Shown here: positions 53,531-61,211 of the stretch, piece by piece
How positions within the stretch are numbered: position 1 is the first letter of the stretch
How the letters are laid out: every line of letters begins with the position of its first letter
DNA from: Bacteroidota bacterium
GTDB lineage: Bacteria > Bacteroidota > Bacteroidia > Chitinophagales > Chitinophagaceae
NCBI GenBank assembly: GCA_013286305.1
Contig: JABDFW010000010.1
Span: forward strand, 1-61,211
DNA: 61,211 bases
Reading direction: 5' to 3'
Position numbers and translations under genes: made by a program
Notes under the pieces: model-generated
The model's database searches: none
Told to the model about the DNA's origin: nothing
Seen by the model: only the letters and a program-made list of their open reading frames with translations

Positions 53531-55672
53531 ATGTCTGTTATCCAAAAGATCCAGGAAAGGCAAAAGTGGGTTTTTGGCTCGATTGCTTTCGCATTGATCA
53601 TTTTTGTTGTCCAGGATAAGTTTATGAGCAAGGGTAGCCTGTTCGGAAGCTCAAGCACTATTGCAAAGGTAAATGGCGAGGCAATAGATTATGCTGACTT
53701 CCAGGCCCAGGAAACCCTCACAAAGCAAATACAGCAGCAACAACAGCAGGATGTTGATGAAGATATTTTATCTGCGCAAACTTATGAGTACCTCGTAACA
53801 ACCAGGATGTTAAATCAGGAATATAAAAAGCTGGGTTTGGTATATACGAACAAAGAATTTGGCGATGCGGTGGCAAGCAATAACCCCCCCGATTGGTTTC
53901 GCCAGCAATTTTCCGACCAAACAGGAGCATATAACCCGCAAACCGCAAGCAGCAAGCTGAGTGAAATTACCTCGCAAATAAAAAAGAACCCCAATAACCC
54001 ACAGGCCATCTTATTTTATAACGCAGTGCTTCAGCCAACCACTGATGCAGAGCTGGGCAAAAAATACCAGGCCCTTATAAATGGCGCTATATACATACCC
54101 AAATGGCTGGCTGAAAAAAACGCAGCTGATAACAGCGCCCATGCCAATATATCTTATATAAATGTGCCTTACACATCTGTAAATGACTCATCCGTTACTG
54201 TAAGTGATGATGAGGTAAAAGAATATGTAAAAAACCACAGCAAAGAATTTGAAACGAAGGAAGAAAGCAGGCAAATAGCTTATTTGACATTTGATGCATC
54301 TGCAAGCCCCCAGGACACCGCCTCTGTAATTGCACAGTTGAATGCTTTAAAAGGAGAGTTTAAAGCTGCCACAGATATAAAGACCTTTTTAGAATCAAAA
54401 GATTCAAAGCTCGGTTACTCTGACAGGTTCCTGGGTAAAAATATCATACAGCAACCGGCTAAAGATTCATTGTTTAAACTGCAGCCCGGGGAAATGTACG
54501 GCCCTTATCTTGACGCAGGTGATTATGTAGTTGCCAGAATGGTAGGAATAAGAACAATCCCGGATTCCGCTAAAGTTCGCCATATATTGGTTGAAACCAA
54601 TGAAAGGAGCCAGCAGGGAATGACAAAGGTAAGAGAAGATAGTGCTGCACTTAAAAGATTAGACAGTGCTATAGCAGAAATAAAAGCGGGCAAAAAGTTT
54701 GATTCTGTTTGTTTAAAATATTCAGATGATGGAAGTAAGTTTAAGGGTGGTGTGATGGATTTTTTTGGCCAGGGGGCTATGGTGGAATCTTTTGCTGATT
54801 CTTCTTTCTTAGGAAAAGTAGGAGACAAAAAAACGGTACACTCTGAATTTGGTTACCATTATATAGAGATCCTGGCGCAAAAGGGTTCCCAGCCTGCCTA
54901 TAATATCGCCTATCTTGCCAAACCTATACAGATAAGCGCGGAAACAGATGATTCTGTAAAAAATGCCGCCGCACAGTTTGCGGGCACATCGCGCAATATA
55001 AAAGATTTTTATGCCAATGCCGTTAAGCTTAAGAAATCGCCCATTACCGTGGGAGGGATAAAAGAGAACAGTTACGAGCTTGGAAACCCGCAATCGCCGG
55101 GATATCTTGGCAAGAACAGGCAATTTATAAAATGGGTATATCAGAACGGAGTGGGCGATGTTTCAGAACCCGCTAAGTTTGGCCAAAAATATATTGTAGC
55201 TATTATTACCACGATTGACAAGCCAGGTTTACCCGGTGTAGAAACTGCGCGGCCTCTTGTAGAGCAAAAGATAAAGAACCAAAAGAAAGCAAAGATAATC
55301 GCGGATAAAATAAAAGGAAGCACGCTTGAAGCAATAGCCCAAAATGCGGCAACTTCTGTAAGGCAGGCTGACAGCCTTTCTTTCCAATTGGGATCTATTC
55401 CAACCATTGGCCTGGAAGCAAAGGTGATTGGCGCCGCATTTAATAAACAATTGCAGGGAAAGATAAGCCCGCCAATAGCAGGCGAAACGGGGGTATTTGT
55501 AATAAAGAGCAATAACATTTATGGCGTTGCCTCGGCTGGGGGCAACCTTGAAGCAAAAAGAAAGGGCGAGGAAATGCAGCTTAAAGGTAATGTAATGCGT
55601 TCCTCACAATCTTTCGAGCCATTGCGCAAGGCAGCTGATATTAACGATTACCGCTTTACTGTTCTTAAGTAA
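53531..55672 (+). CDS. SurA/PpiD-like periplasmic peptidylprolyl isomerase
   Basis: A 713-residue protein with an N-terminal anchor helix (WVFGSIAFALIIFVVQDKF), a SurA-N type helical domain (VNGEAIDYADFQAQ ... YEYLVTTRMLNQEYKKLGL), and a parvulin domain at about 345-455 (KVRHILVETNERS, FDSVCLKYSDDGSKFKGGVMDFF, EFGYHYIEIL). A second, weaker rotamase-like unit follows (SPGYLGKNRQFIKWVYQNGVGDVSEP). It acts as a membrane-tethered chaperone for outer membrane proteins. It starts at the edge of the origin candidate. Confidence 0.88.
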   Translation: MSVIQKIQERQKWVFGSIAFALIIFVVQDKFMSKGSLFGSSSTIAKVNGEAIDYADFQAQETLTKQIQQQQQQDVDEDILSAQTYEYLVTTRMLNQEYKKLGLVYTNKEFGDAVASNNPPDWFRQQFSDQTGAYNPQTASSKLSEITSQIKKNPNNPQAILFYNAVLQPTTDAELGKKYQALINGAIYIPKWLAEKNAADNSAHANISYINVPYTSVNDSSVTVSDDEVKEYVKNHSKEFETKEESRQIAYLTFDASASPQDTASVIAQLNALKGEFKAATDIKTFLESKDSKLGYSDRFLGKNIIQQPAKDSLFKLQPGEMYGPYLDAGDYVVARMVGIRTIPDSAKVRHILVETNERSQQGMTKVREDSAALKRLDSAIAEIKAGKKFDSVCLKYSDDGSKFKGGVMDFFGQGAMVESFADSSFLGKVGDKKTVHSEFGYHYIEILAQKGSQPAYNIAYLAKPIQISAETDDSVKNAAAQFAGTSRNIKDFYANAVKLKKSPITVGGIKENSYELGNPQSPGYLGKNRQFIKWVYQNGVGDVSEPAKFGQKYIVAIITTIDKPGLPGVETARPLVEQKIKNQKKAKIIADKIKGSTLEAIAQNAATSVRQADSLSFQLGSIPTIGLEAKVIGAAFNKQLQGKISPPIAGETGVFVIKSNNIYGVASAGGNLEAKRKGEEMQLKGNVMRSSQSFEPLRKAADINDYRFTVLK

Positions 55673-55690
55673 TAATATTCTAACTAATAA

Positions 55691-55717
55691 AAGGCCCTGC
55701 TATTGCGGGGCTTTTTT
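55691..55717 (+). terminator. Terminator after the foldase gene
   Basis: GGCCCTGC / GCGGGGCT with a TATT loop (one G-T pair), then six T. Confidence 0.8.
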
Positions 55718-55827
55718 GTTTTTGGGAATTTGTACAGGACACTGAAGAGCCGGGTGTATGATTGCGTAACTTTGTAAATAATAAAACAGGACTATGCGCA
55801 TATAGCAATCAAGATATTCCTTGGCGC

Positions 55828-55914
55828 CCTTTGTGTTGCATTTTCTTCGTGGCCTTTGTGGTTCTCTCTTTTTTACCACAAAGTGCTCAAAGGATGATCA
55901 CAAAGGACACAAAG
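55828..55914. repeat. CCTTTGTG inverted-word tract
   Basis: CCTTTGTG repeats at 55828 and 55853 face CCACAAAG, ACAAAGGA and ACACAAAG at 55876-55914. A TAACTTTG (-7-like) is at 55767. Nothing else is seen in this 300-bp gap. Confidence 0.65.
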
Positions 55915-55972
55915 TTTGTCACAAGTGGTTAGGTTTATATATGCGGATAGTCAATTAATAAAATAATAGTGT

Positions 55973-56479
55973 ATGCAGGAGACAATCGTGAATAAGGTGG
56001 CAGAAAGCGGGTTAATTACTTTAGACCTTGAAGAATATTATCCCAAAGGAGAAATAAAAATATTTGACCTGAAAGATCATTTGTTTATGGGTTTGATATT
56101 AAAAGAAAAAGACTTTAGAACGGCGTTACAAAATAAAGACTGGACCGAATATAAAGATGCTTATGTGGGTATTACCTGTAGTAATGATGCTATTATTCCT
56201 GCATGGGCATATATGCTTGTGACAACTTATTTACAACCTGTTGCAAAAGAGGTTGTTTTTGGCGATGAGAAATCTGTTGTTAATACTGTATTTATAAAAA
56301 GAATATCCGCCATAAACGGCGAAGATTATATTGATAAAAGAATAATTGTAAAAGGCTGCGGCGATGTGCAGGTACCCGAAACAGCCTATTTAGAAATAAC
56401 CAATAAACTAAGGCCTTACGTAAAAAGCATTATGTATGGCGAAGCCTGTAGTAATGTACCGGTGTATAAAAAGAGGTGA
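55973..56479 (+). CDS. DUF2480 family protein
   Basis: A 168-residue soluble protein: VAESGLITLDLEEYYPKGEIKIFDLKDHLFMGLILKEKDFR, then TCSNDAIIPAWAYMLVT, RIIVKGCGDVQVPETAYLEIT, and end YGEACSNVPVYKK. The whole length matches DUF2480, a Bacteroidota family of unknown function. The three Cys in CSND, GCGD and ACSNVP are notable, possibly a metal site. Confidence 0.85.
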   Translation: MQETIVNKVAESGLITLDLEEYYPKGEIKIFDLKDHLFMGLILKEKDFRTALQNKDWTEYKDAYVGITCSNDAIIPAWAYMLVTTYLQPVAKEVVFGDEKSVVNTVFIKRISAINGEDYIDKRIIVKGCGDVQVPETAYLEITNKLRPYVKSIMYGEACSNVPVYKKR

Positions 56480-56523
56480 GGGGGTGATTATAGTAATTTT
56501 TAAGAAAGAATAAAATTTTGACG

Positions 56524-56673
56524 ATGGAAAATGTTGATACGCAAAATGAGGATGGAGCACAGGCAATTCATAAACCGTGGCAAAGTTTATTTGACAGCCT
56601 TGATATGTTCACTGATGATTTTATGAAAGAAAGGAACCAACTTGCAGAACAAGTTAGAGAGTCTTTTGACTAA
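56524..56673 (+). pseudogene. Short VapB-type antitoxin remnant
   Basis: A 49-codon frame. The end KPWQSLFDSLDMFTDDFMKERNQLAEQVRESFD resembles the toxin-binding tail of VapB antitoxins, but the AbrB-like DNA-binding half that should precede it is missing. No PIN-domain toxin follows. It is a leftover of a lost toxin-antitoxin pair. Confidence 0.55.
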
Positions 56674-56759
56674 TGCTTCGCCAATATCAATGTTATCACT
56701 AAAGGTGTTCGAAAGATCATAGCCGCTTAAGTTCTGTTTAACTGGCTATCACATTGCAA

Positions 56760-57146
56760 TTACTTGCCACTCAATATTATAGCTATGGAGGTAAACTCCA
56801 AAATAGGTAAAGATATTGTAATTATACCCCACATAATTTTTTGAGTCCTGCCTTTTTCATCATAGTTTTCCAGGGCTTTCGCACTTTTTTCGCCTGAATA
56901 GTATTTAATTACTAATACTAACAACACCACCAGGGGTACGGCTGCAATGGTCTTAGCTGTGCCATTTAATTGAAAATGATAATTATTAAAGAAGATATTT
57001 CTACAAATTGTAACTAATAAGAAAAATATTCCAATTAGATGTAAACAAACAACAGTAACAGCACTAAATGAAGGGCTAGATTGCCCTGCCTTAGAATACC
57101 CTTTATAAGACGCCGCATATATGTTATCAAAAAAATTGGTTATCAT
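56760..57146 (-). CDS. Small three-helix membrane protein of unknown function
   Basis: A 128-residue protein. Helices at about 27-48 (SAVTVVCLHLIGIFFLLVTI), 62-80 (KTIAAVPLVVLLVLVIKYY) and 103-124. The N-terminus NIYAASYKGYSKAGQSSPSFSAV resembles small uncharacterised membrane proteins of Bacteroidota. Single gene. No function is claimed. Confidence 0.6.
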   Translation of the reverse strand: MITNFFDNIYAASYKGYSKAGQSSPSFSAVTVVCLHLIGIFFLLVTICRNIFFNNYHFQLNGTAKTIAAVPLVVLLVLVIKYYSGEKSAKALENYDEKGRTQKIMWGIITISLPILEFTSIAIILSGK

Positions 57147-57188
57147 AAAAGCAAATATAACCTAATGATCCGTCCAAAATAGTGAGGT

Positions 57189-57295
57189 GCCGTCATGCCT
57201 TACTATGAAGGCATCCTATTTAAAAAATTTTTAAAAAGATATTATCTCAACAAACCCGTTCACTGTTGAGATGCCTGCCTTCGCAGGCATGACGG
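57189..57295. repeat. REP-like palindrome doublet (copies D and C)
   Basis: Copy C (57266-57295) has ATGCCTGC, CTTC, GCAGGCAT with the TTGAG and GACGG flanks. Copy D (57189-57216) is an eroded copy, inverted to C. The same unit as at 9788-9909. It fills the 254-bp gap behind pxpA, of which the remainder has no gene. Confidence 0.75.
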
Positions 57296-57400
57296 CGCGG
57301 CGTTTACTGCCTTCAAATATTCTTAAAATAACATCATGTAATACTACCAATATAGTATCCTTACGGATAAATTGTTTTCTTGTCACGAACAGAGGTTGTT

Positions 57401-58140
57401 TCAAATTGTTCGCAAAAAGATATTGTTGTCTCCTAGTGTTTCGTAAATTTTTTTTGCAAACCGGGCGGCATTTTTTCCATCTCCATGAATGCATATCGTT
57501 TGTGCATCCAATGATATTGTTGCCCCTTCAACAGATGCAACAGTATTGTGTAATACCATTTGTAAAAGCTGTTGCAGCATCTCTTCTTCACCTTCAATCA
57601 ACGCAGTTGGCAGTTTGCGGGATACGAGGCTACCGTCATTATTATAACGCCTGTCAGCAAAAACCTCATTGGCGGTTTTTAAATTCATTTCTTTTGCGGC
57701 AGTTATCATAAAGCTATTGTTCAGGCCGTACAAAATTAAATTTTCATCCGCATCTTTCACCGCCTTTGCAATGGCTGCTGCAAGTGCTTCATCTTTTGCT
57801 GCCATATTGTATAAAGCGCCGTGCGGTTTAACATGATGAAGGTTTGTATTGAACTCAGCACACACTTTTTTAATAATATCAATTTGCTTTGTAACAATAT
57901 CATACACTTCTTCCAAAGGCAAGTGCATTTCCAGCCTGCCAAAATTTTCTTTATCTTCAAAACCCGGGTGTGCGCCAATGGCAACATTATACTTTAACGC
58001 AAGCTCAACGGTTTTCTTTATAGTGTCTTCATCGCCTGCATGGTACCCGCAGGCAATATTTGCGGAACTTATAAAGGCATAATGAGGGCATCATTTCCCG
58101 CACCTTCGCCCATATCGCAATTCAGGTCAATGTATTGCAT
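57401..58140 (-). pseudogene. pxpA: 5-oxoprolinase subunit A, one frameshift
   Basis: The repaired product is 246 residues of the LamB/YcsF family: YIDLNCDMGEGAGND, NIACGYHAGDEDTIKKTV, VAIGAHPGFEDKENFGRLEM, VKPHGALYNMAAKD, EVFADRRYNNDGSLVSR. The break is at 58073-58075 (AAA on plus where AAAA is needed), after MPF-. As written, the 5' part ends at a stop after LIMPL, and a 3' frame begins at 57928. It overlaps pxpC by 14 bp. It hydrolyses 5-oxoproline to glutamate with PxpB and PxpC. Confidence 0.85.
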
Positions 58141-59116
58141 CTAAAAATTCTTGTAAACGCAAATTACATGCTATCTGCAACTGTAACAAATACCGGTGTT
58201 GCTGTATTAAAAGAGCCTGGGCTTCAGGCACACCAATCCATGCAAAGCGAATAGTTTCACCAGGCCTCATTTGTGCAAGCGTGGGCATATCAACAGAGGC
58301 GGCATGGGCAATGCGCGGGTATCCTCCCGTGGTTTGATGGTCTGTTGTTAAGATAATAAGTTGGCCGCCCGGCAACAGTTGTATAGTTCCGCGTGTAACA
58401 GCATAGGATATTAATTCAATATTACTATCCCTTTGCAGAGGAACGCCTGATAACCTGCAACCCATTCTGTCGCTGTCATTTGTAATGGTGAAAGTTGTAT
58501 TGGCCAGCAGCTCTTTTGATGCGGCGGTAAGTTGATCATATTCATTCCCCATGCAAATGCGGATAGTATGTTGTGAGGAATAAAGCGGAAGAACATCAGC
58601 CCTCCAGCCAGGTATTAAAAAGTTTCTTCCATTAAATGCAAAAGCAAAACTTTTTTTGAAGGTAAGAATATCACCGCCTAATAATTTCCTGCCTTTGTAA
58701 CCGCCTGCCTGCGCTTTTGTATTGGTTGAAAAACTGCCCAGCCATTCATCAACCGCGAAGCCGCAACTAACTGATAAATAACAACGGTAGCCCGAAACCA
58801 GTTGTGTAAATTCAAGAACCGAATTTTGCGAAACAAGCACCGGTGTATTGATGGGTACTGGCTGATCGTTAATTCGCGCACCAAAATCTGCGCCGCTTAA
58901 GGCAATGACAGCGTTCTGCTGAAATAATATGGAGGAGGACGGATAATGTAATTCAATAACCGCTTCGTTATTTACATTGCCGGCAAGCATATTTGCAACA
59001 GTAAAAGCAGCTACATCTGCAGCGCCACCAGGGTTGATGCCAAGATGCTGAAAGCCATACCGGCCTTCATCCTGTATGGTATCAAACAATCCATGTTTTA
59101 CAATGCGTATGCTCAC
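58127..59116 (-). CDS. pxpC: 5-oxoprolinase subunit C
   Basis: A 329-residue protein of the biotin-dependent carboxyltransferase-like family: IVKHGLFDTIQDEGRYGFQHLGINPGGAADVAAF at the N-terminus, SGADFGARINDQPVP, NDSDRMGCRLSGVPLQ, QLIILTTDHQTTGGYPRIA. It acts with PxpB and PxpA in the ATP-dependent opening of 5-oxoproline. It overlaps pxpB by four bases (ATGA type) and pxpA by 14. Confidence 0.92.
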   Translation of the reverse strand: MSIRIVKHGLFDTIQDEGRYGFQHLGINPGGAADVAAFTVANMLAGNVNNEAVIELHYPSSSILFQQNAVIALSGADFGARINDQPVPINTPVLVSQNSVLEFTQLVSGYRCYLSVSCGFAVDEWLGSFSTNTKAQAGGYKGRKLLGGDILTFKKSFAFAFNGRNFLIPGWRADVLPLYSSQHTIRICMGNEYDQLTAASKELLANTTFTITNDSDRMGCRLSGVPLQRDSNIELISYAVTRGTIQLLPGGQLIILTTDHQTTGGYPRIAHAASVDMPTLAQMRPGETIRFAWIGVPEAQALLIQQHRYLLQLQIACNLRLQEFLDAIH

Positions 59117-59832
59117 TGCGCAGATTTTATTTTTTCGAATTCCTCTACCGTCACGGGATAAAAATGTACATGGTCACCCGGTTGCAGCAATGCACCGCCG
59201 GGTTTATTTGCATCAAATAATTTTATAGGCGTTTGCCCGATAATATTCCATCCTCCCGGCGATTCCATTGGATAAATCCCTGTTTGTAAACCTGCAATGC
59301 CAACACTGCCTTCGGGCACTTTAAGCCGCGGTTTTGTTTTACGCGGCATGCTGATGATCTTTTCCACCGTGCCCATGTAAGCGAAACCGGGTAAAAAACC
59401 CAGCATAAAAACCCGGTATGGTTTACTGTAATGCACCTTGCCAACCGATTCAGGGGTTATATTTTTATGAGCTGCCAATTCGTGCAGGTCAGGAGCAAAT
59501 TGCTCTTCATAACAAACAGGTATATTTATTATTCTTGGTTCCTCAAACTTGTCCCCCTGTTTTTGTTGCAGGATCATTTCAAGCTGTTGCGTAATCCAGA
59601 TGTACGCATCAGGGGTGGAAATTATTTTATGGATTGTTATCACATCATACACTACGGTTAAGCTGCTGTATGCAGGAAGTATATCTTTTATACCGGGAAT
59701 ATTTTTTTGCTTTAGGTGATGAAACAAATGTAAAATATAGTTGTTAATTGTTTCATCTATTGTATTGCCAAAGTCTATAGTAACTGCGTGGTCGCCGCAG
59801 GAAACTATTTTGTATGGTAATACATGATGCAT
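59113..59832 (-). CDS. pxpB: 5-oxoprolinase subunit B
   Basis: A 239-residue protein of the KipI/PxpB family: VSCGDHAVTIDFGNTIDE, ILPAYSSLTVVYD, VFMLGFLPGFAYMGTV, VPEGSVGIAGLQTGIYPMESPGGWNIIGQTPIKLFD. It heads the pxpB-pxpC-pxpA operon. The order and overlaps indicate a single polycistron producing the three-part enzyme. Confidence 0.93.
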   Translation of the reverse strand: MHHVLPYKIVSCGDHAVTIDFGNTIDETINNYILHLFHHLKQKNIPGIKDILPAYSSLTVVYDVITIHKIISTPDAYIWITQQLEMILQQKQGDKFEEPRIINIPVCYEEQFAPDLHELAAHKNITPESVGKVHYSKPYRVFMLGFLPGFAYMGTVEKIISMPRKTKPRLKVPEGSVGIAGLQTGIYPMESPGGWNIIGQTPIKLFDANKPGGALLQPGDHVHFYPVTVEEFEKIKSAQ

Positions 59833-60041
59833 TGTTTACCAAGTTACGCAACAAAATAAAAAGAGTGGCCAAATAGCAGAAGTTTTTGACGAGCGTAAAT
59901 TATGCGGGCAAAAAGCAATAGTGAAAAAGGCCTGTTCGGGAAGAAATTTGTCCGTTTCAACTAAAAGAATGGGTTGGCCTGGTTATTACTATGTAACTTG
60001 GTACACTTACGGTACATTTTTTAAAACCAACAGATGTTTTT

Positions 60042-60455
60042 ATGGAAGCAGTTAAAACAACATTTGCGCCGATGCTTATCATCAAAGATGGCGTTGCCGC
60101 CGTTGAATTTTACAAAAAAGCATTCGGGGCCATTGAAGTGATACGTTTTAGCAATCCTGATGGTACGATACATGTAGCTGAGCTTTCGCTCGATGGGGCC
60201 ATGTTCCATATTCGCCAGGAAACTATTGACAGGGGGGATTTTGATCCCGGAACAATAAATGGCAAGACTATATTGCTTGAGCTGGTAGTTGAAGATCCTC
60301 ATGCAGTGCAGGCGCGTGCTGTGGCTGCGGGCGGGAAAGAAATGCAGCCTGTAACCGATTATGAACACGGTATGCGGCAGGGGCAGGTAAAAGACCCGTT
60401 CGGGCATGTTTGGCTTATTGAGAAGAAGTTGATCGATCATTCAAAGAATAAGTAA
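60042..60455 (+). CDS. VOC family protein (glyoxalase-like), copy 1
   Basis: A 137-residue PhnB-like VOC fold: MLIIKDGVAAVEFYKKAFGAIEVIRFSNPDGT, LDGAMFHIRQE, VVEDPHAVQARAVAAGGKEMQPV and the end VKDPFGHVWLIEKK. Metal ligand positions are only partly kept. Substrate unknown. Related to the next gene, 21 bp downstream. Confidence 0.85.
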   Translation: MEAVKTTFAPMLIIKDGVAAVEFYKKAFGAIEVIRFSNPDGTIHVAELSLDGAMFHIRQETIDRGDFDPGTINGKTILLELVVEDPHAVQARAVAAGGKEMQPVTDYEHGMRQGQVKDPFGHVWLIEKKLIDHSKNK

Positions 60456-60476
60456 GAATTAAATGATGCGAATAAT

Positions 60477-60869
60477 ATGAACGGGCTTCAAACGGCAATC
60501 ATACCCACGTTATCTGTAAGGAATGGTGCTGCAGCCATTGAATTTTATAAAAATGCTTTTGGCGCTGTTGAATTGATGCGGGTTGAAGACCCGGACGGTG
60601 CGGTGGTTGCAGAGATGGCAATAGACGGCGCACGGTTTTTTATTGCTGATGAATCACCGGAACATGGCAATTTTAGCCCCGAAACTATCGGTGGAAGCAC
60701 CACACGTATGGGTTTATTTGTTGATGACCCTGATGCAGTGGCAAAACGTGCCGTTGAAGCAGGCGCGATTGAAGTGTACCCGGTTGCCGACCAGGACTAT
60801 GGTTACAGGCTGGGGCGTGTACAGGACCCCTATGGGCATCATTGGGAAATTGCAAAGAAAATTGAATAA
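60477..60869 (+). CDS. VOC family protein, copy 2
   Basis: A 130-residue paralogue of the preceding gene with the same order of motifs (SVRNGAAAIEFYKNAFGAVELMR, IDGARFFIADES, VDDPDAVAKRAVEAG, VQDPYGHHWEIAKK). The two probably arose by tandem duplication and have since diverged strongly. Confidence 0.85.
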   Translation: MNGLQTAIIPTLSVRNGAAAIEFYKNAFGAVELMRVEDPDGAVVAEMAIDGARFFIADESPEHGNFSPETIGGSTTRMGLFVDDPDAVAKRAVEAGAIEVYPVADQDYGYRLGRVQDPYGHHWEIAKKIE

Positions 60870-60897
60870 ATGTTGTTTGAACTGAATTGCAGTTAAG

Positions 60898-61211
60898 ATG
60901 GTTGATATAACAGGCGCAAAACAAATACTTAAAGCAGCAAAAACAATATTGCTTGTTGACTGGCCAAGCCCCGGTGTTCCGCGTGCGCTTGTTGATGCGG
61001 GGTTTACGGTATATGGCTACTCCCCAAACCGCTATTCTGTTGCGGAGCTAATTGATGATGGCACAGGTATTAAAAAAATGGTGTTTAAAAAACTTGACAG
61101 CCACCCGGATTCAGTTGGTATTGTAAATGTCTTTCGCCCGGAAGAAGAACTCAAAGGGATCATCGAAAATCATGTACTGCCGCTTGGTGCAAAAACACTA
61201 TGGCTTCACCC
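60898..61211 (+). CDS. CoA-binding (CoA_binding_2) domain protein, cut by window end
   Basis: 104 residues are visible from the ATG at 60898. AKTILLVDWPSPGVPRALVDAGFTVYGYSPNRYSV and HPDSVGIVNVFRPEEELKGIIE correspond to a small CoA/NAD-binding Rossmann domain of the YccU type. The normal glycine-rich start is modified (DWPSPGVP). The C-terminus lies outside. Confidence 0.7.
   Translation, partial: MVDITGAKQILKAAKTILLVDWPSPGVPRALVDAGFTVYGYSPNRYSVAELIDDGTGIKKMVFKKLDSHPDSVGIVNVFRPEEELKGIIENHVLPLGAKTLWLH

Overview
The window is about 61 kb of chromosome from a member of the Bacteroidota, most like the family Chitinophagaceae. The evidence is: families common in that phylum (DUF5522, DUF2480, a DUF2231/cytochrome/LRR fusion, carboxypeptidase-regulatory-domain proteins, an OMP_b-brl-type outer membrane protein, a type IX secretion C-terminal-domain-like protein); almost no Shine-Dalgarno sequences; promoters that fit the Bacteroidota -7 box TAnnTTTG; and intergenic spaces full of short palindromic repeats. 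Base composition looks even and moderately AT-rich. I found no rRNA, tRNA, prophage, CRISPR array or IS transposase.

Layout. 1-7.7 kb: a cut DUF502 membrane protein, then a tetR-tolC-adaptor-RND efflux operon. 8.0-11.6 kb: an arsenic island (arsR, arsC, arsM, an ArsN2-type acetyltransferase, an aquaporin-type channel, a second arsC) with no ArsB or Acr3 pump, and the same operator in front of arsR and in front of arsC. 11.7-17.1 kb: a frameshifted outer membrane beta-barrel gene, a 48-bp tandem repeat, an S23-type four-helix-bundle gene flanked by inverted copies of that repeat, and a frameshifted mgtE. 17.2-19.6 kb: a TetR-controlled doxX / FMN-reductase / yceI group, again with matching operators. 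19.7-31.5 kb: a membrane cytochrome-LRR protein, a tiny secreted histidine-rich peptide, a sugar isomerase-like protein, a VIT-type metal transporter, an LpxH-like phosphoesterase with a glycosyltransferase, a ParE toxin-antitoxin pair, trmB, an alkyltransferase-like protein, a CocE-type hydrolase and a frameshifted ferritin. 31.6-47.7 kb: a GH63-like glucosidase, a FIST sensor with a hybrid histidine kinase, DUF72, manC, kdsD, recQ, a second toxin-antitoxin pair, a lone exbD, a lone sorting-domain-like protein, chrA, nadD, feoA. 47.8-55.7 kb: ybeY, a CAP protein, mnmG, nadA and a SurA/PpiD-like foldase. 55.9-61.2 kb: DUF2480, a vapB remnant, a frameshifted 5-oxoprolinase operon (pxpB-pxpC-pxpA), two VOC proteins and a cut CoA-binding protein.

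The most notable signals are not protein genes. (1) Three parS-like palindromes lie within 0.8 kb around the CAP gene just before mnmG, and 4 kb further on a 710-bp gap holds six DnaA-box-like sequences between AT-rich tracts. Together they suggest that the replication origin region is in the window. (2) The S23-family gene sits between 24-bp perfect inverted repeats, one arm of which is amplified as a 48-bp tandem array. This copies the architecture of 23S rRNA intervening sequences, but outside rRNA. (3) A 37-codon gene encodes a secreted peptide whose mature part is about half histidine. (4) Several families of dispersed palindromes recur, and one 35-bp element supplies the C-terminal tail of a DUF5522 protein.

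Four genes carry five single-base indels, mostly in homopolymers, and the reading frame is otherwise intact around each. This suggests consensus errors at least as strongly as true pseudogenes.
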